Assembly: GCF_008692785.1 (NCBI RefSeq)
Contig: NZ_VXJV01000015.1
Span: 22,901-86,900, forward strand
DNA: 64,000 nt
Direction: 5' to 3'
Origin: Salmonella enterica subsp. diarizonae
Lineage (GTDB): Bacteria > Pseudomonadota > Gammaproteobacteria > Enterobacterales > Enterobacteriaceae
Shown: positions 1 to 9,193 of the stretch, piece after piece
Layout of the letters: every line of letters begins with the position of its first letter
Numbering within the stretch: the stretch's first letter is position 1
Position numbers and translations under genes: made by a program
Notes under the pieces: model-generated
What the model was told of the DNA's origin: nothing
Database searches by the model: none
The model's input: the letters and a program-made list of their open reading frames with translations, nothing else

Positions 1-1154
1 AAACTTTTTTGTCCTAGCTGAAATTCTTGCTCATATAACCCAGTAAGTTGCAAAGCATTTTTATGAGAACGTTCAGCTACTAAATATGTTTCTTTTGCTG
101 CACTGTACTTTGAAAGTTGGGAATCGATGTTATAACGCGTTTTCAGCAAAAAATCGTCAATTTGTAATTTTGCCTGAGAATAACTGGCTACCATTTTACT
201 TTCTTGTGCTGAGTTTCTGAAGCCATTAAAAATATTTAAACTAACATTAACCCCTGTCTTAAATTCATTTTCGTAATCGCTTTTTTTGGCGCTGCCACTT
301 GGATTATTCTGTACATAGCTAGACACTAAATCGACAGTTGGGAAATAGGAAGAGTTAGCAGCATTAATATCTTCTGAGGCCGCCTTGCGCGCGCTGACAA
401 GCATTTTATAGTCATCATTGTACTTCATAACCATATTCATAAGCTTTTCAGGGCTATCCACAAAAATATATTTTTTAAATAAATCGAAATGTTCATCACT
501 TTGGATTTGATCTGGCGATAACTGCATGCCAGTCATATTTTTCATCTTATACATTTCATCATCCAGCATTGATTGATACATAATACTTCTGGTATTCAAT
601 GCATCGATCGAAACCTGTACTTTTCTCAAGTCAGATTGCATAGCAACACCAGATGATACCAATAGCGAAAAGGTACCCAACATGTTTTTATAAAATTCTT
701 TCTCTTTATTTATACCATCAATCATTTCACGATATTTACTGATATTATAATAAGTTGTTATAACCTCTTGAGCTACTGTGTTTTTTGTTTTTTCATAATC
801 AATATCACTACTGTTTTTTTCATATTCAGATTTTCTGATATTTGCTCCTCTTACACCAAAATCAGTAATCCGATACGATAGTGAAATTTTATTTTCAATA
901 TTTCGTTCATCACCGGAAGACTCTTTTCTGTTATTATTAATACCAGACGATAGATCCAATGTAGGATAAAGCGAAGCCCTCGTAGCTTCTAAATCACTTT
1001 TTTTCTTTTCAGTTTCGTAATAGGAAATAGCAACAGATGGCTGATGTTTTAATGCAGCATCCACCAACTTACTTAATGGCAGTATTGCAAATTCACTAGC
1101 ATGAGCACCTTGCATAATAAAAGCTGCCGTTAATAAAAAATGTTTAATCTTCAT
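1..1154 (-). CDS. siiC: SiiC, TolC-like outer membrane component of the SPI-4 type I secretion system (partial)
   Basis: The gene starts at ATG 1154 and runs off the left edge still open, giving about 384 residues of the N-terminal part. The first ~20 residues are a signal peptide (MKIKHFLLTAAFIMQGAHAS). The rest is helical and fits the outer membrane efflux (OEP/TolC) family, with alternating coiled-coil stretches and a short repeat of the fold around residues 270-300 (SSYFPTVDLVSSY resembles ASLYPTLDLSSG near residue 60, as TolC-type proteins show). In Salmonella SiiC is the outer membrane channel of the type I system that exports the giant adhesin SiiE with the SiiD adaptor and SiiF ATPase, which would lie left of the window. 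Its start overlaps the siiB stop by 11 nt, implying translational coupling. The AT-rich base use differs from the core genes to the right. Confidence 0.9.
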   Translation of the reverse strand, partial: MKIKHFLLTAAFIMQGAHASEFAILPLSKLVDAALKHQPSVAISYYETEKKKSDLEATRASLYPTLDLSSGINNNRKESSGDERNIENKISLSYRITDFGVRGANIRKSEYEKNSSDIDYEKTKNTVAQEVITTYYNISKYREMIDGINKEKEFYKNMLGTFSLLVSSGVAMQSDLRKVQVSIDALNTRSIMYQSMLDDEMYKMKNMTGMQLSPDQIQSDEHFDLFKKYIFVDSPEKLMNMVMKYNDDYKMLVSARKAASEDINAANSSYFPTVDLVSSYVQNNPSGSAKKSDYENEFKTGVNVSLNIFNGFRNSAQESKMVASYSQAKLQIDDFLLKTRYNIDSQLSKYSAAKETYLVAERSHKNALQLTGLYEQEFQLGQKS

Positions 1155-2535
1155 TTTTTACCTCATCATGTAATAAGCTCTGCTTTAATAATTTCTGATG
1201 CATCAACGTTATTTTTTCCATTAATGGGATATATGTTTCACGATAACTAACTATTTCAGCACCTATCATTTTTGTTCTATCAATAATTTTTTCATCTGCA
1301 GCAGATAAGTTGGATAACGCTGAATGAATATTATTACTATCCTCATCTATGGCAGCTTTCATCTCTGTGACAAGGTGAGTAACCTTTACGTTTTCGATAG
1401 CAATACTATCTATGGTTTTTCTTTGGGAAACAGATTCCTGATGACATCTATCAAGTGATGCAATTACTGTATCGTTCTTTTTATCTATAGAGTCTTGTGT
1501 ATGGTTTAATTGAGCTAACATCACGTTATTTTCAGAAATTAAGGCATTACCTTTCGATAAATGTTCTGCCACATTATCCATGTTGTCAGAAATTTGGATG
1601 TAATGCTTATTACTAATATTTATATAATTATCAACCTGTTTAGAAAGCTGTTCTAATATCACAGTATTATCAGATAATTTATTCTGTAAGCTGGATAGGC
1701 CATCAGAAAAAACCGTCAGTTTTTTTTCTTCTGCTTGGGTGCGTGAAAGTTCAATGGATTTATAGTTGTCGAAAAACTCTCTAAATAGTTCCTTAAATTC
1801 GAAAAGTGTCTCTGATTCTATCCGTAAGCTTCGTTGTCGATTACTACTTGCCCGACTTCTTTTTACTTTTAATCTCTTAATTTCAGCAGAAATAAGAGCA
1901 TAAGAACTACGAACAAAAACACTTTGGGATGTTAGAAGAATAGCACACACAACCCCATAGATAGATGAAACAAAAGCAGTATTCATTCCTTTCAATGGTT
2001 CAGAAAGCGATGCCACCATCGTAACAATCATATGTAAAGTATTACTGGAACTTTCTCCACCAACTCCTGATGGGGTGCTCAATAGATTGCCTATTGATCC
2101 AATAGTAATAGACAAGCCTGCAAATGTTCCTAATAAACCAATTAGAGTAGAGACATTACTACAACTCATAATAAATGATAATCGTTGATTACGAGCTGTC
2201 GACACACTATCATCTAACTCTATTAATAAATTGGAATCACACTTCATGAAATCATCAGCAAAAATGACCTGATTAAGACTGGAAAGTGTAGAGCTTTTTT
2301 TATTGGCATTATTGGTAGTTAAAATTTCTCTTGCATCGCAATTTTTAAATACGGTAAATAATGTGCATACAGATCCCATAATATAGATAGCGATAATAAC
2401 ACTGTTATAGATCGCAGATACCATGAAATTATCAAAAACGTAACCCCTAATCCCATCAAAAGACAAAGCAATAAAAGGAATTATTGCGATAAGGAAACAG
2501 GTAAAGAAATAGCGATACTTATTTATAGATTTCAC
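1144..2535 (-). CDS. siiB: SiiB, MotA/ExbB-like inner membrane proton-channel subunit of SPI-4
   Basis: 463 residues. Two hydrophobic segments near the N-terminus (about 9-30 and 38-60) and two more around 120-150 and 180-207 give a four-segment MotA/TolQ/ExbB topology. The conserved core is visible: LIGLLGTFAGLSITIG, then GMNTAFVSSIYGVVCAILL. The C-terminal half (about 250-455) is a long polar, coiled-coil-like tail unusual for MotA. From knowledge of Salmonella, SiiA and SiiB form a proton-conducting inner membrane channel that modulates SiiE-dependent adhesion to polarised epithelium rather than exporting SiiE itself. The start overlaps the siiA stop by 4 nt (ATGA type) and the end overlaps siiC by 11 nt, so siiABC are read as one coupled unit. 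Confidence 0.93.
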   Translation of the reverse strand: MKSINKYRYFFTCFLIAIIPFIALSFDGIRGYVFDNFMVSAIYNSVIIAIYIMGSVCTLFTVFKNCDAREILTTNNANKKSSTLSSLNQVIFADDFMKCDSNLLIELDDSVSTARNQRLSFIMSCSNVSTLIGLLGTFAGLSITIGSIGNLLSTPSGVGGESSSNTLHMIVTMVASLSEPLKGMNTAFVSSIYGVVCAILLTSQSVFVRSSYALISAEIKRLKVKRSRASSNRQRSLRIESETLFEFKELFREFFDNYKSIELSRTQAEEKKLTVFSDGLSSLQNKLSDNTVILEQLSKQVDNYINISNKHYIQISDNMDNVAEHLSKGNALISENNVMLAQLNHTQDSIDKKNDTVIASLDRCHQESVSQRKTIDSIAIENVKVTHLVTEMKAAIDEDSNNIHSALSNLSAADEKIIDRTKMIGAEIVSYRETYIPLMEKITLMHQKLLKQSLLHDEVKNED

Positions 2536-3179
2536 TCTGACACCTTTTTATCGACAGTTGTAATAATGGCTTTGCCACCTACTCCTGAAGTTCCTGAATT
2601 AACACTCATATCAATATCTACCTCAGGGCAGATTATCTTAATTTCTTTCATTAAAATAATCCCTCGTTCGTAGCCCAAACGCAAAGAGTCCGAATAAGAA
2701 ATATCCGACTGAGGAACAATCATTTCTATTAATAATTTATTATTTCCATGCTCTTTTAACCAAGCGGTTAATTTTTTTATATCCTCCTCTGAAAAGCTTC
2801 TTAACCTACCGTAATAGGTAATAATAAATTCCTTTTCTGTCGCGGTCATATCAACCCGTTGCCCATTAGCGATATCATAGATACCCTTTTCTTTCCCCGT
2901 TTTTTCAGTAGTGCCACTAAAGTTCCTTTCATCAATGGCTTTCGTTTTATCTATTTCATCTACTTTAGTAGATTCGTTTATAACTTCTTTTTCATCCTTA
3001 ATTTCTTTAGCATTAGGATTGATATTTTCTGCATTACTTGTTTTATATACCTTAATTGAGTTATCGTACATAATAAGCATGTTGTTAAGTGCAAATACCA
3101 ACATGAGAAATATGAATATACATAGCACTGTTGAAAATGTATCAACAAAACTAGGCCACGGATTACCTTCGTCTTCCAT
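2532..3179 (-). CDS. siiA: SiiA, MotB-like proton-channel partner of SPI-4
   Basis: 215 residues, first gene of the SPI-4 sii operon. A single membrane segment spans about 11-33 (VDTFSTVLCIFIFLMLVFAL). It is preceded by Asp13, which sits where MotB and ExbD carry their proton-accepting aspartate. A Lys/Glu-rich linker (about 45-95) leads to a periplasmic domain (about 105-215) that resembles the peptidoglycan-associating region of MotB/OmpA-type proteins. SiiA is known to pair with SiiB and to bind peptidoglycan. The start is ATG 3179, preceded by GGAGTTGAC (5 nt spacing). The ops element lies 85 nt upstream of the start codon. AT-rich composition supports horizontal acquisition of the island. 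Confidence 0.93.
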   Translation of the reverse strand: MEDEGNPWPSFVDTFSTVLCIFIFLMLVFALNNMLIMYDNSIKVYKTSNAENINPNAKEIKDEKEVINESTKVDEIDKTKAIDERNFSGTTEKTGKEKGIYDIANGQRVDMTATEKEFIITYYGRLRSFSEEDIKKLTAWLKEHGNNKLLIEMIVPQSDISYSDSLRLGYERGIILMKEIKIICPEVDIDMSVNSGTSGVGGKAIITTVDKKVSE

Positions 3180-3263
3180 GTCAACTCCTGATATTACACA
3201 GCGGGTAAAAAGATATTTTAGGATATAGAGAAATAAAAGAGATTGAGACTTTGGGGGGATGGA

Positions 3264-3298
3264 ACGCTACCGCCCTTGGCTTTCAGCTACCAATGTAC
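3264..3298 (-). promoter_or_regulatory. JUMPStart/ops element for RfaH upstream of siiA
   Basis: Read on the minus strand, the stretch holds TTGGTAGCT, then AAGCCAAGG, then GGCGGTAGCGT (3274 to 3264). This is the layout and the core ops sequence of JUMPStart elements found in leaders of long surface-polymer operons. RfaH binds ops in the paused non-template strand and turns RNA polymerase into a termination-resistant form. RfaH is known to be needed for SPI-4 expression, and the position 85 nt before siiA, inside the expected leader of a very long operon (siiE alone exceeds 16 kb), fits. The operon promoter must lie further right and I could not place it. Confidence 0.85.
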
Positions 3299-4680
3299 TT
3301 TTAGACGTTATGATTTTCTGGCATTATTTGTCTTTATAAATATGGACATGATAATACCGTGTATGTATCAAAATTAAGGTGCGTTATTTTTTAACTAAAT
3401 AACTTCACTTTTTCTTTGCTTATGCTGTTTTAGTTAAATAGTTTTCATCGAAAATTACCCTACCCACTCGACAAAAAATAGCTATTCCAGAATATAGATT
3501 TAAATTCTGTAAATAATATTATTAGCTAAATATTTAATATGGGAACGGTTTGCAAATCGCACCCCCATCAATATAAATCATATCGTATAGAAATAGGATC
3601 TCCTTATGTAAAATTAATGTTTCATTATTAAAGCATAAGAAAATAGGGACTTCAATATACGTAAAATTGCCAGTGCAAATCAGACCAGTGAGAGTAATAA
3701 TTATTAACAATAAAAGAAAAGGCCAAAAACGGTCTTTTATTTATATAAAAATAGCCACAAACCACGATTTATGCTCCTTAACGTGGAGCATAACCATAAA
3801 TAGGTATGCGATAATAGAAAGTCATTTACCCAAAAAGGATATTTATGTATCTATAACTTGTACGGTAAAAAAAATCTCACATATTAAAAACGTCTATTTT
3901 TTGCGAAAAAGTATTCATAAATTACATAATAATAACGTCGCTACACGAAACTATTCTGATTGTATTAAGATGATAAGAGCGCAAATCTATAGAAGGGGCA
4001 TAAGTACTAAGTCTGAGGGGGTGCCAAATCTTCCAGGAAAAATTAGATCATTATGCAATGATGGCGGGTCATCGAGAGTGTTATGAAGGGGCGAGTAACT
4101 CACTTCCGGTACAGAAGTGTAACGGTATGCTCTGCCATCTCTCCATCCGAATATCATTCCTATATTTTCACCTCCTCCCTGTCATCTCATTTACTGACAA
4201 AACTACCTTATCCAGGAAAGAACTCAGTAAAGCATCAGTACGCCTTGTACTTAATATATTATCGCGTACAAAGGTAGCCGTAGTATCCATCTCTTACGGA
4301 GCACGAAAAATGGAGTAAAGCCAGCCGGTAATATTTTAATTGAATAATAAATCTGATTTTATCTTAATAATTTCAGATAGATAGATAAGTATGAATAATA
4401 CTCAGTGATAATTTTTTACACCGGGAAAGAGAAGCAAAATGCGTCTTTTGAATTTATCGTTTGGAAACGTCAAACAGGAATTGACGATGGTACCTGTTCG
4501 ATACATGAGAGGAGGGCTAGCACTCTTCGGATAGTGGTCGACGCACAGAAAAATCCATCTACAACTATCCTTTTTCTGACCAGTTGCCTTCCCGCCCAGA
4601 GATTCAAACCTAATTCTGAGCGAGAGGCAACCTGAGATTCTTTCAAAACATGAAAATAATGCTTTGATTTAAAAAGATAA
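3299..4680. other. AT-rich spacer between SPI-4 and ssb, no convincing gene
   Basis: About 1.4 kb between the ops element and the ssb stop. It is strongly AT-rich up to ~4.45 kb and then returns to core-like composition. Open frames exist on the plus strand (3667-4086, 4058-4318), but they lack a good ribosome binding site, resemble nothing I know and have no family features, so I do not call them genes. On the minus strand at 4605-4615 there is a GGTTTGAATCT stretch like a tRNA T-arm, but the arms needed for a tRNA do not form. This spacer must hold the promoter and upstream control region of the sii operon and is probably the island boundary. Confidence 0.6.
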
Positions 4681-5211
4681 TCAGAATGGAATGTCGTCGT
4701 CAAAATCCATTGGCGGTTCGTTAGACGGCGCTGGCGCGGATTGCTGTGGACGCGACTGCGCGCCGCCGCTGAACTGGTTGCCGCCCTGCGGCTGCTGAGG
4801 TTGTTGCGGCTGGCCCCAACCGCTCTGCTGCTGACCGCCTGCCGGTGCGCCGCCGCCCTGGCGACCACCCAGCATCTGCATCACGCCGCCGATCTGCGGA
4901 ACGTTAATTTCAGTCGTATAGCGTTCCTGACCACTCTGATCGGTCCATTTACGGGTACGCAGTTGACCTTCGATATACACCTGAGAACCTTTACGCAGAT
5001 ATTCGCCGGCCACTTCCGCCAGTTTGCCGAACATCACCACCCGGTGCCATTCCGTTTGCTCTTTCATTTCGCCGGTCTGCTTATCGCGCCAGGATTCAGA
5101 AGTAGCCAGCGTTAAGTTGGCGACAGCGCCGCCACTCGGCATATAGCGTACTTCCGGGTCCTGGCCCAGATTACCAACGAGAATCACCTTGTTTACGCCT
5201 CTGCTGGCCAT
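4681..5211 (-). CDS. ssb: single-stranded DNA-binding protein SSB
   Basis: 176 residues starting at [17 protein letters not shown] 5211 is chosen because it matches the E. coli start and has GGAGAC upstream. The N-terminal ~112 residues form the OB fold that binds single-stranded DNA as a tetramer. A Gly/Gln/Pro-rich flexible linker (about 113-166) follows, and the acidic tip MDFDDDIPF is the docking tail for RecQ, PriA, ExoI, Pol III chi and others. E. coli SSB is 178 residues, so the linker is only two residues shorter. It is transcribed away from uvrA, and the LexA box in the shared intergenic region can act on both genes, though ssb is only mildly SOS-regulated in E. coli. Confidence 0.98.
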   Translation of the reverse strand: MASRGVNKVILVGNLGQDPEVRYMPSGGAVANLTLATSESWRDKQTGEMKEQTEWHRVVMFGKLAEVAGEYLRKGSQVYIEGQLRTRKWTDQSGQERYTTEINVPQIGGVMQMLGGRQGGGAPAGGQQQSGWGQPQQPQQPQGGNQFSGGAQSRPQQSAPAPSNEPPMDFDDDIPF

Positions 5212-5358
5212 GATTGAGTCTCCTGAATACGTTTCATAAATAGTGTAAACGCGTGAGTGTACCATTTCCACGTAGCATTTTAATAGCTGCGATGCAGGTT
5301 CCAGTTCACTCGCGCGAACCTCATATTGTTACATACTTTAGCTGAAGATGCATTCCAA

Positions 5359-5378
5359 TACTGTATATTCAAACAGGT
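5359..5378. promoter_or_regulatory. LexA (SOS) box between ssb and uvrA
   Basis: CTGTATATTCAAACAG at 5361-5376 is a perfect CTGT-N8-ACAG LexA operator, in the same position as the known uvrA SOS box of E. coli. It lies about 85 bp before the uvrA start and 150 bp before the ssb start. Confidence 0.93.
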
Positions 5379-5458
5379 TAAATTGTGTCATAATTAGCCG
5401 TTTCTGCCGTTTGTCCTTCAAACAAACCAGGCATCCGAGTCTCTACCGGGAAAGGTGA

Positions 5459-8284
5459 ATGGATAAGATCGAAGTTCGGGGCGCCCGCACCCATAATCTC
5501 AAAAATATTAACCTCGTCATCCCGCGCGACAAACTGATTGTCGTGACCGGGCTTTCGGGTTCAGGCAAATCCTCACTGGCTTTCGACACTCTGTATGCCG
5601 AAGGGCAGCGTCGTTACGTTGAATCGCTCTCCGCTTACGCGCGGCAGTTTTTGTCGCTTATGGAAAAACCGGATGTCGACCATATTGAGGGGCTGTCGCC
5701 TGCGATCTCAATTGAACAGAAATCGACATCTCACAACCCGCGCTCTACGGTGGGTACCATTACCGAGATCCACGACTACCTGCGCCTGCTGTTTGCCCGC
5801 GTGGGCGAGCCGCGTTGTCCGGATCATGACGTGCCGCTGGCGGCGCAAACCGTTAGCCAGATGGTCGATAACGTGCTGTCACAGCCGGAAGGCAAACGTC
5901 TGATGCTGCTGGCGCCGATTATTAAAGAGCGTAAAGGCGAACACACCAAAACGCTGGAAAATCTGGCAAGCCAGGGTTACATTCGCGCCCGTATTGACGG
6001 CGAAGTGTGCGATCTCTCCGATCCGCCGAAGCTGGAGCTGCAAAAGAAACACACCATTGAGGTGGTGATCGATCGCTTCAAAGTTCGTAACGATCTTTCC
6101 CAACGTTTGGCGGAGTCATTCGAAACGGCGCTGGAATTATCCGGCGGCACGGCGGTTGTTGCCGATATGGACGATGAGAAAGCGGAGGAGCTTCTGTTCT
6201 CCGCCAATTTTGCCTGTCCGATTTGCGGCTACAGTATGCGCGAACTGGAGCCGCGTCTGTTCTCGTTCAACAACCCGGCAGGCGCCTGCCCGACCTGTGA
6301 CGGCCTCGGCGTTCAGCAATATTTCGATCCAGACCGCGTGATCCAGAATCCCGACCTGTCGCTGGCAGGCGGCGCGATTCGTGGTTGGGATCGTCGCAAT
6401 TTTTACTACTTTCAGATGCTCAAGTCGCTGGCGGAGCACTATAAGTTCGATGTGGATGCGCCGTGGGCAAGCCTCAGCGCCAACGTACACAAAGTCGTGC
6501 TGTACGGTTCTGGCAAAGAGAACATCGAATTTAAATATATGAACGATCGCGGCGATACCTCCGTGCGCCGCCATCCATTCGAAGGCGTGCTGCATAATAT
6601 GGAGCGCCGTTATAAAGAGACGGAATCCAGCGCGGTGCGCGAAGAGCTGGCGAAATTCATCAGTAATCGCCCCTGCGCCAGCTGTGAAGGAACGCGACTG
6701 AATCGCGAAGCGCGCCATGTATTTGTGGAAAATACGCCGCTGCCCGCTATTTCCGATATGAGCATCGGCCATGCGATGGATTTTTTCACTAATCTCAAGC
6801 TTTCCGGGCAACGGGCAAAAATCGCCGAAAAAGTGCTAAAAGAGATCGGCGATCGCCTCAAGTTTCTGGTAAACGTTGGTCTGAACTATCTCACGCTCTC
6901 CCGCTCGGCAGAGACGCTTTCCGGCGGCGAAGCCCAGCGTATTCGTCTGGCGAGCCAGATAGGCGCCGGGTTAGTCGGCGTGATGTATGTGCTGGATGAA
7001 CCGTCCATCGGTCTGCACCAGCGCGATAATGAGCGGCTGCTGGGTACGCTGATTCATCTGCGCAATCTCGGCAATACCGTGATTGTGGTGGAACACGATG
7101 AAGACGCTATCCGCGCCGCCGACCATGTGATTGATATTGGCCCCGGCGCAGGCGTTCACGGCGGCGAGGTGGTGGCGGAAGGCCCGCTGGAAGCCATTAT
7201 GGCGGTACCGGAATCGCTGACCGGCCAGTACATGAGCGGTAAACGCAAAATTGAAGTGCCGAAACAACGCGTGCCGGCAAATCCAGAAAAAGTGCTCAAA
7301 CTCACCGGCGCGCGCGGCAACAACCTGAAAGATGTGACCCTTACGCTACCGGTAGGGCTGTTTACCTGTATCACTGGCGTCTCGGGTTCCGGTAAATCGA
7401 CGCTGATTAACGACACACTGTTCCCCATCGCCCAGCGTCAGCTAAACGGGGCGACGATCGCGGAACCGGCACCGTATCGGGATATTCAGGGACTGGAGCA
7501 TTTCGATAAAGTGATCGATATCGACCAGAGCCCGATCGGGCGCACCCCGCGTTCCAACCCGGCGACCTACACGGGCGTATTTACCCCGGTTCGCGAGCTG
7601 TTTGCTGGTGTGCCGGAGTCTCGCTCACGCGGCTATACCCCAGGACGATTCAGCTTCAACGTGCGCGGCGGTCGTTGCGAGGCGTGCCAGGGCGATGGCG
7701 TCATTAAAGTCGAAATGCACTTTCTGCCGGATATTTACGTGCCGTGCGACCAGTGCAAAGGCAAGCGCTATAACCGGGAAACGCTGGAGATTAAGTACAA
7801 AGGCAAGACCATCCATGAAGTGCTGGATATGACCATTGAAGAAGCGCGTGAGTTCTTTGATGCGGTTCCGGCGCTGGCGCGTAAGCTGCAAACACTAATG
7901 GACGTTGGCCTGACCTATATCCGTCTCGGCCAGTCGGCGACGACGCTTTCCGGCGGCGAGGCCCAGCGCGTGAAGCTGGCGCGCGAACTGTCGAAGCGCG
8001 GCACCGGGCAGACGCTGTATATTCTCGACGAGCCGACCACCGGCCTGCACTTTGCCGACATTCAGCAGTTGCTTGACGTTCTGCATCAGTTGCGCGATCA
8101 GGGCAACACCATCGTGGTGATCGAACACAACCTGGACGTCATTAAAACGGCTGACTGGATTGTCGACCTCGGCCCGGAAGGCGGCAGCGGCGGCGGCGAA
8201 ATTCTCGTCTCCGGTACGCCGGAAACCGTGGCGGAGTGTGAGGCGTCGCATACCGCCCGCTTCCTTAAACCTATGCTCAAATAA
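5459..8284 (+). CDS. uvrA: UvrABC excinuclease subunit A
   Basis: 941 residues, matching the E. coli length (940). UvrA is the damage-sensing ATPase dimer of nucleotide excision repair; it loads UvrB at lesions. Two ABC-type ATPase units are visible: Walker [10 protein letters not shown] at 31-39 and GVSGSGKST at about 640-648, with signature LSGGEAQR at about 487 and 830. Zinc-binding cysteine pairs occur in CPICG...CPTC (about 253-280) and CEACQGDG...CDQC (about 740-766). The start ATG 5459 is preceded by GGGAAAGG. The gene diverges from ssb, with a perfect LexA box in between, so it is SOS-induced. A strong hairpin follows the stop. Confidence 0.98.
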   Translation: MDKIEVRGARTHNLKNINLVIPRDKLIVVTGLSGSGKSSLAFDTLYAEGQRRYVESLSAYARQFLSLMEKPDVDHIEGLSPAISIEQKSTSHNPRSTVGTITEIHDYLRLLFARVGEPRCPDHDVPLAAQTVSQMVDNVLSQPEGKRLMLLAPIIKERKGEHTKTLENLASQGYIRARIDGEVCDLSDPPKLELQKKHTIEVVIDRFKVRNDLSQRLAESFETALELSGGTAVVADMDDEKAEELLFSANFACPICGYSMRELEPRLFSFNNPAGACPTCDGLGVQQYFDPDRVIQNPDLSLAGGAIRGWDRRNFYYFQMLKSLAEHYKFDVDAPWASLSANVHKVVLYGSGKENIEFKYMNDRGDTSVRRHPFEGVLHNMERRYKETESSAVREELAKFISNRPCASCEGTRLNREARHVFVENTPLPAISDMSIGHAMDFFTNLKLSGQRAKIAEKVLKEIGDRLKFLVNVGLNYLTLSRSAETLSGGEAQRIRLASQIGAGLVGVMYVLDEPSIGLHQRDNERLLGTLIHLRNLGNTVIVVEHDEDAIRAADHVIDIGPGAGVHGGEVVAEGPLEAIMAVPESLTGQYMSGKRKIEVPKQRVPANPEKVLKLTGARGNNLKDVTLTLPVGLFTCITGVSGSGKSTLINDTLFPIAQRQLNGATIAEPAPYRDIQGLEHFDKVIDIDQSPIGRTPRSNPATYTGVFTPVRELFAGVPESRSRGYTPGRFSFNVRGGRCEACQGDGVIKVEMHFLPDIYVPCDQCKGKRYNRETLEIKYKGKTIHEVLDMTIEEAREFFDAVPALARKLQTLMDVGLTYIRLGQSATTLSGGEAQRVKLARELSKRGTGQTLYILDEPTTGLHFADIQQLLDVLHQLRDQGNTIVVIEHNLDVIKTADWIVDLGPEGGSGGGEILVSGTPETVAECEASHTARFLKPMLK

Positions 8285-8291
8285 CCTCCAC

Positions 8292-8319
8292 GCCGCTTTC
8301 CGAATAACCGGAAAGCGGC
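8292..8319 (+). terminator. hairpin after uvrA
   Basis: A perfect 10-bp stem, GCCGCTTTCC / GGAAAGCGGC, with an 8-nt loop begins 7 nt after the uvrA stop. The following bases (ATCATTTG) are only weakly T-rich, so it may be an imperfect terminator or a transcript-stabilising hairpin. Confidence 0.6.
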
Positions 8320-8424
8320 ATCATTTGCCCCATTTCATCTCATTTTCCCTCATTGAGCATTTGTGATTTGCACGCCGCGTCGCTCAGGCATGTAATAGCG
8401 CAAACGGTCTGTTATGGAAACACC

Positions 8425-8868
8425 ATGAAGTTACGCTACGCAATCACACTATTGCTGTGCCTTTTTTTATCCGCCTGTACGCTGCCTGACCGCTTTAGCG
8501 CCGTGGCTTTTCACCAATTGACGCTATTACAGGCGCACTCAACCCGCTTCCTGCAGGACGCGGCGCGAATATCGTGGCAAAAAGAGATACTACTCAAGGA
8601 TGACCGCGATATCCGCCAGACATTTTTTCAGGCTGAGCGGGTCGCCCGTCAACGTGGGGATAAACGCCGGCTCGATAATCTGACTCTGCTGAAAAATCAC
8701 TATTTGCGTCTCTATGCGCGGGTTATGCAACGTAAGCAACCACTTACTGACATTCAGGCAGAAAGATACCAACAGCAAAATAATCAGGTCTGGAAATTAG
8801 CCATACAGGGTGAGTGTCTGCGTTGGGGCGCTCGCTGCACTGAGGGAGATGAAAATGACGTCTATTAA
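8425..8868 (+). CDS. putative lipoprotein of unknown function
   Basis: 147 residues. The N-terminus MKLRYAITLLLCLFLSAC is a typical lipoprotein signal: a short basic start, a hydrophobic core and lipobox LSAC with Cys18 as the acylation site. Asp is not at +2 (Thr), which favours outer membrane sorting. The mature part is polar, rich in Arg and Gln and predicted to be mainly helical (FFQAERVARQRGDKRRLDNL). The C-terminus carries a Cys pair (GECLRWGARC). I chose ATG 8425 because only that start places the signal sequence at the N-terminus. The last 14 nt overlap the next gene, so the two are probably co-translated. I do not recognise the family, and E. coli K-12 has nothing comparable here to my knowledge. 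Confidence 0.75.
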   Translation: MKLRYAITLLLCLFLSACTLPDRFSAVAFHQLTLLQAHSTRFLQDAARISWQKEILLKDDRDIRQTFFQAERVARQRGDKRRLDNLTLLKNHYLRLYARVMQRKQPLTDIQAERYQQQNNQVWKLAIQGECLRWGARCTEGDENDVY

Positions 8869-9193
8869 CGAAATGCGTAACCTGCTTACCGCCGACCGGG
8901 CCGAACATCCTATAGCATCCTCGGCGATTGCCGAATTTATCCAGACGTACAAGCAGGCAAGAGAAGACAGTGACGACGGTATCCGCGAGTCCGCCGCGTT
9001 TATCGCCCGCGCGCTTCAGGAACACGCTCGCGGCTGGCTGGACGACGACGATATTATCATTCTGCTGGAAGGACAGCGAGATCTCGCCCGGCTACGCGCT
9101 AATAATGCGCAAATCGCCCTCGGCAGCCGTATCCGCTCAACGGTCATCCGCCTCATTGATATCGCCCTGACGTCGTTAGTCGGCGCACTATAA
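8855..9193 (+). CDS. small acidic cytoplasmic protein of unknown function
   Basis: 112 residues from MTSINEMRNLL. ATG 8855 is preceded by GAGGGAG at a good 6-nt distance; an in-frame ATG at 8849 sits too close to the ribosome binding site. There is no signal peptide. The protein looks all-helical, with an Asp-rich turn (GWLDDDDIIILLEG) in the middle and a hydrophobic C-terminal helix (RLIDIALTSLVGAL) that could lie against a membrane or partner. It overlaps the preceding lipoprotein gene by 14 nt, a sign of one two-gene operon. It converges on yjbR, ending 1 nt before it. No family recognised; base composition is like the core genome, so this is not an obviously recent import. Confidence 0.75.
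   Translation: MTSINEMRNLLTADRAEHPIASSAIAEFIQTYKQAREDSDDGIRESAAFIARALQEHARGWLDDDDIIILLEGQRDLARLRANNAQIALGSRIRSTVIRLIDIALTSLVGAL

Noticed and set aside
3667..4086. 139-codon open frame on the plus strand in the SPI-4/ssb spacer
   Set aside because: No ribosome binding site, no recognisable domain and biased low-complexity AT-rich composition; chance open frames are common in such DNA.
4058..4318. Two overlapping plus-strand frames (86 and 64 codons)
   Set aside because: They overlap each other in different frames, match nothing I know and lack translation signals.
4600..4640. Possible tRNA gene on the minus strand (GGTTTGAATCT)
   Set aside because: The T-loop-like heptamer is there, but the T stem does not pair and no acceptor, D or anticodon arms can be built around it.
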